From NCBI GenBank assembly GCA_012295275.1, contig CM022670.1, positions 22,825,755 through 22,839,254 of the forward strand: 13,500 nt of DNA, written 5' to 3'. This document shows positions 10,601-13,500 of this stretch, piece by piece. The translations under genes were made by a program, and so were the position numbers. Position 1 is the stretch's first letter, and each line of letters starts with the position of its first letter. A model generated the notes under the pieces. The model did not search any database and was not told where the DNA came from. It was given only the letters and a program-made list of their open reading frames with translations. Origin of the DNA: Chrysomallon squamiferum (lineage: Eukaryota > Mollusca > Gastropoda > Neomphalida > Peltospiridae).

Positions 10601-11303
10601 AGATGACGAGAGTTATGAGAACAAAACGTGTGTGATTCAGTACATTATCTTTCCTCCTTACAACAAAACCAGTCGCAGCAGGTTTGTGTTTTTATTACTT
10701 TACTTACTGGAACAAATTCATTATAAAACTACAGTGGTTTAGAAGAGTGTTTAAAAGCTACTGTGGTTTAGAAAGTATTAAAATCATCAGTATGGCCAAC
10801 ATAAATTCATACTACTTAAAAGGATAAGTTTGAAACTTGAAATCAGAAGTAAATTTATGAAGTTTTAAAGATATCAACAGGTTTTTATAATATATAATAT
10901 TTTTATTTATTATTATTCTTATTATTAATTTTTTTTTTCAATTTTCAATTATTTTTTTTTTTTTTTCAAATTACTCCAGTAATTTTTGTTATATTGGAAT
11001 AACATTAGCATTTAGTGAAAAAATTAAATAATGTAGGTTTGTAATTACTATGTTTATTAATCTGTTATTTGTATAATATTTTCTCTTCAGGTCATGCATG
11101 CTGTATTTTGTGATGTTGCTAAAATAATATTTGTATTTAGTGTGTCGGAGGAGGACTTGGATGAAATGGAAACGACAGAAGCTGATGGAGAACTGCAGAT
11201 TGTCACTGAATGTTGGGTGGAGCCTCAGTTTGGTATTTCTATCAACAACACACCTGAAAGAAAACACCTCGATGGACTCAACTATCAGGAAATATCTAAA
11301 GCT
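820..11303 (+). CDS. SZT2: SZT2 (KICSTOR subunit), partial N-terminal coding region, 19 exons
   Basis: The spliced product is the N-terminal part of SZT2, the KICSTOR scaffold subunit that with KPTN, ITFG2 and KICS2 recruits GATOR1 to the lysosome and lets nutrient loss switch off mTORC1 (known for the family). Exons: 820-942, 1267-1443, 2089-2166, 2430-2522, 2838-2969, 3280-3433, 3718-3944, 4343-4485, 4892-5046, 5250-5346, 5710-5844, 6440-6595, 7206-7271, 7650-7853, 8274-8585, 9270-9500, 9909-9987, 10575-10681, 11141-11303. All introns are GT-AG, every junction keeps frame, and the sum is 944 codons with no internal stop. Identity rests on many blocks recalled from the vertebrate family appearing in the same order, such as RVSRNIRASWF, LALQLLPENSSA, VRLREGY, KRFWQTLQ, LNHQRWVWSV and TECWVEPQFG. 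The start codon and the remaining two thirds or more of the protein lie outside what I can recognise. Residue numbers in the exon entries count from the first codon of the 820 exon. Confidence 0.94.
943..1266 (+). other. SZT2 intron (after exon 1)
   Basis: A 324-bp AT-rich intron with an ATT run at about 1050-1066. The 3' end has only a weak pyrimidine tract before aatcag. Nothing else is visible. Confidence 0.8.
1267..1443 (+). CDS. SZT2: SZT2 exon 2 (residues 42-100)
   Basis: A 177-nt exon in phase 0 at both ends, with donor gtatgt at 1444. An acidic start (DDLSEDLS) leads into TFLASRYKMVFALDLSPS. The DLSPS at residues 92-96 is a DxSxS pattern at the end of a hydrophobic strand, as in the metal-binding first strand of von Willebrand A domains. 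The alignable block in vertebrate SZT2 is likewise a hydrophobic strand followed by LDLSPS. Confidence 0.93.
1444..2088 (+). other. SZT2 intron (after exon 2)
   Basis: A 645-bp AT-rich intron with a short ATT run at 1506-1521. I see no open frame, RNA gene or repeat of note in the rest. Confidence 0.8.
2089..2166 (+). CDS. SZT2: SZT2 exon 3 (residues 101-126)
   Basis: A 78-nt exon, phase 0 at both ends, between acceptor cattccag and a consensus donor gtaagt at 2167. It encodes SEGSVIYDELMQTLSECM and ends in KP, which joins to FQIPGS in the next exon. It is a helix-like segment after the DxSxS strand, as expected in a VWA-type fold. Confidence 0.9.
2430..2522 (+). CDS. SZT2: SZT2 exon 4 (residues 127-157)
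   Basis: A 93-nt phase-0 exon encoding FQIPGSSRIMCPELYVTV and a following strand. Two in-frame acceptors are possible, after 2429 and after 2435. I chose the first because the family block reads roughly P-F-x-[IV]-P-G across this junction and only that choice supplies the F. The donor is gtagac at 2523. Confidence 0.87.
2523..2837 (+). other. SZT2 intron (after exon 4)
   Basis: A 315-bp AT-rich intron with several T runs and a short TA run near 2790. No other feature is seen. Confidence 0.8.
2838..2969 (+). CDS. SZT2: SZT2 exon 5 (residues 158-201)
   Basis: A 132-nt phase-0 exon with donor gtatgt at 2970. It begins ILIQGMLVTQDN, the counterpart of the VLVQG block of vertebrates, and continues as an amphipathic helix rich in E, F and L. 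The second half is less conserved. Confidence 0.9.
2970..3279 (+). other. SZT2 intron (after exon 5)
   Basis: A 310-bp intron with an uninterrupted purine run at 3078-3101 (A and G only). It ends in a good pyrimidine tract and ttttcag. Nothing else is seen. Confidence 0.8.
3280..3433 (+). CDS. SZT2: SZT2 exon 6 (residues 202-252 and first base of 253)
   Basis: A 154-nt exon that enters in phase 0 and leaves after one base of a codon, donor gtacaa at 3434. An acidic, variable stretch (DTTEDSEDRTD) is followed by the strongly conserved LLRYGILALQLLPENSSA. The short acidic segment probably forms a loop. Confidence 0.93.
3718..3944 (+). CDS. SZT2: SZT2 exon 7 (residues 253-328)
   Basis: A 227-nt exon completing a split Ala codon. 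It encodes IVVISDG (254-260), then IACSFFKIG and FGHVPHIQLMQFIATATFG. A hydrophobic strand ending in S/T-D-G, then a helix and another strand, is the usual layout of the later strands of a VWA domain, so exons 2-7 together look like one VWA-like fold. This is inferred from motif and strand order. Donor gtaaac at 3945. Confidence 0.95.
3945..4342 (+). other. SZT2 intron (after exon 7)
   Basis: A 398-bp AT-rich intron with no open frame, repeat array or RNA-like element that I can see. Confidence 0.8.
4343..4485 (+). CDS. SZT2: SZT2 exon 8 (residues 329-375 and two bases of 376)
   Basis: A 143-nt exon from acceptor tttgcag to donor gttaaa at 4486. It encodes VYHKAMYFWNF within a more variable region. 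The donor is not a strong match, but the two leftover bases (AG) plus the first base of exon 9 give Arg and keep the frame into the conserved exon 9 block. Confidence 0.85.
4486..4891 (+). other. SZT2 intron (after exon 8)
   Basis: A 406-bp AT-rich intron. The exon 8 frame stays open for 75 nt past the weak donor before a stop at 4559-4561. No other feature is visible. Confidence 0.75.
4892..5046 (+). CDS. SZT2: SZT2 exon 9 (residues 376-427 and one base of 428)
   Basis: A 155-nt exon with acceptor caatgcag and donor gttagt at 5047. It has a basic stretch (VRKKHLEK), then VPANMASVLWV and VRLREGYTIKEIAVTKG, one of the best conserved SZT2 blocks (the vertebrate counterpart also reads VRLREGY). 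Confidence 0.94.
5250..5346 (+). CDS. SZT2: SZT2 exon 10 (residues 428-459 and two bases of 460)
   Basis: A 97-nt exon that follows the shortest intron of the gene (203 bp). It encodes LEVKLVLPWRDYTRIEYC, matching the family's LEVKLVL-W-IEY block, and ends in an Asn-rich stretch (PLNNN). Donor gtaagc at 5347. From this exon on, seven introns in a row are phase 2. Confidence 0.92.
5347..5709 (+). other. SZT2 intron (after exon 10)
   Basis: A 363-bp AT-rich intron. Nothing is seen beyond T and A runs. Confidence 0.8.
5710..5844 (+). CDS. SZT2: SZT2 exon 11 (residues 460-504 and two bases of 505)
   Basis: A 135-nt exon, phase 2 at both ends, with acceptor tttaacag and donor gtttgt at 5845. It encodes a strand-rich segment (IEIWVEGNYEFLHEI) and then PYRTINVKRFWQTLQ, the counterpart of the family RRFWNTLQ block. 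Confidence 0.92.
5845..6439 (+). other. SZT2 intron (after exon 11)
   Basis: A 595-bp AT-rich intron. Its last 77 bp form an open frame continuous with exon 12, starting with ATG at 6363. No other feature is seen. Confidence 0.78.
6440..6595 (+). CDS. SZT2: SZT2 exon 12 (residues 505-556 and two bases of 557)
   Basis: A 156-nt exon, phase 2 at both ends, acceptor ttttacag and donor gtaata at 6596. It carries TDQLLAHLQSFF and GIPLFYLPQNSQTP, both close to vertebrate SZT2 (TDQMLAHLQSF and GVPLFYIP). The Ser/Gln-rich end is probably a loop. Confidence 0.94.
6596..7205 (+). other. SZT2 intron (after exon 12)
   Basis: A 610-bp AT-rich intron. A 9-bp word, CTTAAGATG, occurs twice at 6893 and 6903. 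Nothing else is notable. Confidence 0.8.
7206..7271 (+). CDS. SZT2: SZT2 exon 13, micro-sized (residues 557-578 and two bases of 579)
   Basis: The smallest exon found, 66 nt, phase 2 at both ends, with a good acceptor (tttcaccag) and a consensus donor gtgagt at 7272. It encodes QFASFWKPVIMLDTN; the family has AQFAAYWKPVLSMD here. Its 3' split codon joins to exon 14 as Trp. Short enough to be missed by automatic annotation. Confidence 0.92.
7272..7649 (+). other. SZT2 intron (after exon 13), largely microsatellite
   Basis: A 378-bp intron whose second half is a compound simple repeat described separately. The repeat comes within about 36 bp of the exon 14 acceptor, so the branch point and pyrimidine tract must lie in or beside low-complexity sequence. 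Confidence 0.82.
7441..7613. repeat. Compound microsatellite TTTG / TA / TTTA
   Basis: In order: a TTTG run at 7441-7460, an AT/T-rich link, TA dinucleotides at about 7527-7548, a second TA run at about 7561-7584, and TTTA tetranucleotides at about 7588-7613, with T-rich sequence on to the splice acceptor. The long Phe/Tyr/Ile-rich open frames here are products of the repeat, not genes. Confidence 0.93.
7650..7853 (+). CDS. SZT2: SZT2 exon 14 (residues 579-646 and two bases of 647)
   Basis: A 204-nt exon, phase 2 at both ends, acceptor attttccag and donor gtaaca at 7854. It encodes WQKWMHTHRI, LVLEHDMPLPKYLH and NNIQCRQALASL, then LRNWSTFVLMENHTYIKLL, all in the order of vertebrate SZT2 (WQRWLHMHR, LEHD-P-PKHLH, IQCR). 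One of the most securely identified exons. Confidence 0.95.
7854..8273 (+). other. SZT2 intron (after exon 14)
   Basis: A 420-bp AT-rich intron with no array or open frame of interest. Confidence 0.8.
8274..8585 (+). CDS. SZT2: SZT2 exon 15 (residues 647-750 and two bases of 751)
   Basis: The longest exon, 312 nt, phase 2 at both ends. It encodes FCVLRVTSKPPSMVLRL and FLSGTPAAVREKH, a charged helix, then a basic, Pro/Ser/Lys-rich linker at about residues 700-727 with two Ser-Pro sites (HSPD, SSPVRK), and finally CTVLVKPVEKIFIR. Vertebrate SZT2 also has a basic low-complexity linker after the L-R-FP block. The donor gttttt at 8586 is weak, but the split Arg codon fits exon 16. Confidence 0.94.
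8586..9269 (+). other. SZT2 intron (after exon 15)
   Basis: A 684-bp intron, the longest between recognised exons, holding the TG microsatellite at 8729-8750. The rest is plain AT-rich sequence. Confidence 0.8.
8729..8750. repeat. TG dinucleotide microsatellite
   Basis: Eleven uninterrupted TG units inside an SZT2 intron. Confidence 0.95.
9270..9500 (+). CDS. SZT2: SZT2 exon 16 (residues 751-827 and two bases of 828)
   Basis: A 231-nt exon, phase 2 at both ends, acceptor atttcacag and donor gtaact at 9501. The start (YVRQPRDVLVLDDP) is variable. Then come a Ser-rich stretch (IKSSSKSAASM), the diagnostic YLNHQRWVWSV (vertebrates: YLYHQRWLWSV) and a helix, MNAIGRVLMTLAK. Confidence 0.95.
9501..9908 (+). 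other. SZT2 intron (after exon 16)
   Basis: A 408-bp intron with long T runs (about 9802-9812 and 9837-9853). The terminal tract ttttttcatgaag is interrupted before the acceptor. No other feature is seen. Confidence 0.8.
9909..9987 (+). CDS. SZT2: SZT2 exon 17 (residues 828-854)
   Basis: A 79-nt exon that enters in phase 2 and leaves in phase 0. It encodes EGFHFAITKSGIVNMVLE, matching the family's EGFHFA-GIINMVLE block. Its acceptor (catgaag) is poor, but only this one restores the frame and the conserved residues. The donor is gtaggt at 9988; a second GT four bases on (gtagat) would shift the frame. Confidence 0.91.
9988..10574 (+). other. SZT2 intron (after exon 17)
   Basis: A 587-bp AT-rich intron with no feature I can support. 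Confidence 0.8.
10575..10681 (+). CDS. SZT2: SZT2 exon 18 (residues 855-889 and two bases of 890)
   Basis: A 107-nt exon opening with an acidic linker (YPEDEEKTEDDESYENK), then the strand CVIQYIIFPPYN, which matches the vertebrate CVVQYILFPP, and ending in a Ser/Arg-rich turn. Acceptor aattttag, donor gtttgt at 10682. Confidence 0.93.
10724..10773. repeat. Imperfect tandem duplication, about 28-bp period
   Basis: Two copies sharing TAAAA, CTAC or CTACT and GTGGTTTAGAA, at 10724-10744 and 10752-10773, differ by one indel and one base. A local duplication inside an intron; no function is implied. Confidence 0.75.
10907..10966. repeat. T-rich and TTA low-complexity tract
   Basis: TTA/ATT units followed by T runs, including 15 T at 10952-10966. 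Simple sequence inside the intron. Confidence 0.85.
11141..11303 (+). CDS. SZT2: SZT2 exon 19, last recognised exon (residues 890-944)
   Basis: A 163-nt exon with acceptor gtatttag and consensus donor gtgagt at 11304, leaving in phase 0. An acidic start (SVSEEDLDEMETTEADG) leads to ELQIVTECWVEPQFG, which matches the family's L-VTEVWVEPQYG, and then KHLDGLNYQEI. The acceptor at 11140 was preferred over the stronger-looking one at 11090 because only it keeps the frame from exon 18. The upstream choice meets a stop after 13 codons. Confidence 0.92.
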
Positions 11304-11662
11304 GTGAGTTTTTGTTTTTTAAATTATTATCGAAGAGCTCTTTTCCTAAATGCCTTCAGTCACATTCAACAAATTAAAACAAAAATTAATAAAAACAAAT
11401 GCACTAAATATATAACATATAATAAGTCTGGTTCTGTTTTAATAAATGTATCCTGGAACATTGGCATACAAATATTAGTGATTTTTGGTGATCTGATAAA
11501 AATTAAATTATGTAAAAATGGAACTGATGGCCTTTTAGAAAAGATCTCCTCTTCAGTTATTTTGTTTTCTATTTTACTGTGTTTGACAGTAACAGCAGCA
11601 GTTGATTTTGTTTTTATAAAATCTGGAGTCATTCATTTGTTCATTCTTTCCTCCATTTGCTA

Positions 11663-11678
11663 ATTCATTCATTCATTC
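11663..11678. repeat. ATTC tetranucleotide run
   Basis: Four ATTC units just after the stop codon of the open frame that continues exon 19. Confidence 0.85.
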
Positions 11679-11698
11679 TCTTGATTATATATTCCTGT

Positions 11699-12102
11699 TG
11701 TTATTAAAAGGTAAAAAACAATATAAAACAAAATAAACGAGAAGAATAAAAAGAAGAATGAAAGCCAAGTGTTAACTTAATTTTGTAGATGACAAGAAGT
11801 CATGTAACAGAAGAATAAATATATAAGAAAATAGACAAACAAACAAAATTCCTAACCAGACAAAAACAAAAACAACTAAAAAAATCACACACACAAAACA
11901 AAATAATGAAAAAAAAAAAATATATATATAATAATAGTAATTTAAAAAAAATTAACAAATAAAACCCCAACCAAATAAATAACAAAAAGAACAGGGTCTT
12001 GCTAATCAATCAGTCAACAACAATAATAAGAACAAAAAACCCAACAAAAACAACAACAAAAAGCTCAAACAAATGAAAAAAAAAAAAAAAAAAAAAAAAA
12101 AA
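11699..12102. repeat. A-rich, T-poor tract ending in 27 A
   Basis: About 400 bp in which A dominates the + strand, with AAC, ACA and GAA words, an A run plus TA run at 11909-11930, and a pure A run at 12076-12102. It may be expanded low-complexity DNA or the decayed tail region of a retroposed element; the body of such an element is not recognised. Confidence 0.7.
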
Positions 12103-12696
12103 TCTAGGACATCAGTTTTAATGTGCCAGGAATCATGGACATCTGAATGTTTATTATTAATAATAAAAATTACATTTGATATTTCATTAAAATAAAATAT
12201 TTATATATTTTCACCTTTCTTCATTGATGAAGAAAAGAAAAAGATAAAACTGTAGGACAAACAATGCTTTAAAGTTTAATTTAAATTTTCATTCAGTGGT
12301 ACTGAGAATCTCATTTGGATTTACAGAACTTTGAAATACAAAAAATCCTGCCAGTGAATTTTTTTTATTTGTTAGAATTAGTTGATATATTTATTATTAT
12401 TATTTTTTTTACATTTATTTGTCAGTAGACAGTTATTTAATATAATGTTTTTCATAAAAAGATAAAACCACAAACAAATTCAGAGTGTGTTTGCCTTGAA
12501 ATTGATAATAAATAACTTGTATATTAAATATTAAGACAACTAACAGTACATTTTGTGCTATTTAATGTATCTGGGTTAACCAGTGTTGACTTAGTCAGTA
12601 TTGAGTTTGTCTTTGCCTAACTGATAAAAGCTTAATGGTACACATTTAGAAATAAAGGAATTTACAAACCAACAAACAGGAATATGTATTGTCACA

Positions 12697-12821
12697 CTGT
12701 GTGTGTGTGTGTGGCTGTATGTGTTTGTGAGTGTATATGTGTATGTCTGTGTGTGTGTCTGTATGTGTGTCTGTGTGTGTGCATGTATGTGCATGCGTGC
12801 GTGTGTCAGTGTGGGTGTGCT
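12697..12821. repeat. Degenerate TG microsatellite
   Basis: About 125 bp of TG units interrupted by GTAT, GTCT and GCATG variants. The Cys/Val-rich (+) and Thr/His-rich (-) open frames across it are repeat artefacts. Confidence 0.94.
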
Positions 12822-12976
12822 GCATATATAAATCAGCAATTAAATAATGATATTTTGTGTGGTCAGGAAACTGGCTCTAGTAGATCTGCATTTTGTTCAC
12901 ACAATATAAATTGATGCAGGGTAAAAAAATAAAACAAACATGAAACATTTGTTTTAACATGCACTGAATTAATGAT

Positions 12977-13008
12977 AAATATAATAATAATAAATAAAAT
13001 AATAATAA

Positions 13009-13056
<48 letters not shown>
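12977..13056. repeat. TAA trinucleotide array
   Basis: About 80 bp: an irregular first part with TAAA interruptions, then an uninterrupted run from about 13010 to 13054. On the minus strand it reads as a run of Leu codons, which is not a gene. Confidence 0.95.
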
Positions 13057-13062
<6 letters not shown>

Positions 13063-13500
13063 CATTTCTGTTAACATGAAATGTTCTTGTTGTGACTGGT
13101 TTTTGGGGGCCTGTCTCCTGACTTGCAGTAATCTAGCTATTGTTTGTGTAATCCGCAGTCACACGACTTTAAAACTGAACTTTGGCAAGACAGCCAGATA
13201 GCTATTCTTATTAACTATTGTGCAAGATGAAGAAGTTTATCTTTTTATTTGTCACAACAAGCACGCAGATAACTCTCATCTCTTTCTGATGTCTGATCAT
13301 GTTCAGTTATCAGTCTTAAACTTGTCTCTTTGTTCCAGTAAAAAGTCACATATGGTAGAATGAGATAACAAGTTCTTATTATTTTTGGATTAGCATATTT
13401 TTTTCTCCCTTAAAGTGTAAATGATTAATCTTAAGCAACATTAACATATACAGAATTGTAAATATTTTAGTTAAATACTTTACTGCTATATTCAAGATAA

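Larger units (their letters stand above)
10682..11140 (+). other. SZT2 intron (after exon 18)
   Basis: A 459-bp intron with a small imperfect duplication (10724-10773), TTA and T runs (10907-10966), and a strong-looking but unused acceptor ending at 11090, described in the findings. Confidence 0.8.
11304..13500 (+). other. Long SZT2 intron, incomplete at window end
   Basis: At least 2.2 kb follows the exon 19 donor with no exon matching the next SZT2 block. It holds an open frame continuing exon 19 to a stop at 11661-11663, an A-rich tract (11699-12102), a TG tract (12697-12821), a TAA array (12977-13056) and a less AT-rich island (about 13081-13380). The intron is at least three times longer than any other here, mostly from simple sequence and possibly inserted DNA. 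Confidence 0.72.

Noticed and set aside
10989-11267. 92-residue minus-strand open frame
   Set aside because: Antisense to exon 19 and the intron end; no motif recognised.
11094-11663. 189-residue plus-strand frame as an independent gene
   Set aside because: Its middle is SZT2 exon 19 in frame. The first 16 residues are intron and the tail is the following intron (kept only as a finding about intron retention).
12591-12914. Thr/His-rich and Cys/Val-rich frames on both strands
   Set aside because: Translations of the TG/CA microsatellite.
12877-13077. Minus-strand frame with a run of Leu
   Set aside because: Translation of the TAA array; not a transmembrane protein.
13159-13230. Possible SZT2 exon after tccgcag (SHDFKTELWQDSQ...)
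   Set aside because: In phase 0 it reaches a stop with no good donor and does not resemble the SZT2 segment that should follow exon 19.
1-13500. CRISPR array, tRNA, rRNA, operon or phage-like content
   Set aside because: The regular repeats are microsatellites, no tRNA-like A/B boxes or cloverleaf was seen, and the split coding sequence with GT-AG introns shows the DNA is from an animal nucleus.

Overview
The window is ordinary animal nuclear DNA and carries the 5' part of one large gene. It is AT-rich (exons visibly richer in GC than introns), full of microsatellites (TG/CA, TA, TTTA, TAA) and long T or A runs, and the coding sequence is broken into short exons by GT-AG introns of roughly 200-680 bp. 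Nothing bacterial, viral or plasmid-like is visible. The exons, intron style and microsatellite mix suggest an invertebrate, perhaps a mollusc; that placement is a guess from style, not a measurement.

The gene lies on the + strand and is recognisable as SZT2, the largest subunit of the KICSTOR complex. KICSTOR holds GATOR1 at the lysosome and so restrains mTORC1 when nutrients are short. I reconstruct 19 consecutive coding exons from 820 to 11303. They join without a frame break into 2832 nt, or 944 codons, about the first quarter to third of a protein that is around 3,400 residues in vertebrates. The order of conserved blocks follows the vertebrate N-terminal region throughout. The initiating ATG is not in the first recognised exon and I could not place it in 1-819. 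The last recognised exon ends in a clean phase-0 donor and the gene must continue past 13500.

Layout: 1-819, upstream or first-intron DNA with a CA/TG palindrome; 820-3944, exons 1-7, including a region that looks like a von Willebrand factor A fold (DxSxS in exon 2, ISDG in exon 7); 4343-7271, exons 8-13; 7272-7649, an intron nearly filled by a compound microsatellite; 7650-11303, exons 14-19, with basic and acidic linkers; 11304-13500, a long intron with no exon I can support, holding an A-rich tract, a TG tract, a TAA array and a small less AT-rich island.

I see no undescribed system. The points most worth a second look are the MIDAS-like residues of the VWA-like region, long blocks of same-phase introns (five phase-0, later seven phase-2 in a row), a strong decoy acceptor 50 bp before exon 19, a 6-nt tandem acceptor at exon 4, and an unexpectedly long open frame running from exon 19 into its intron.
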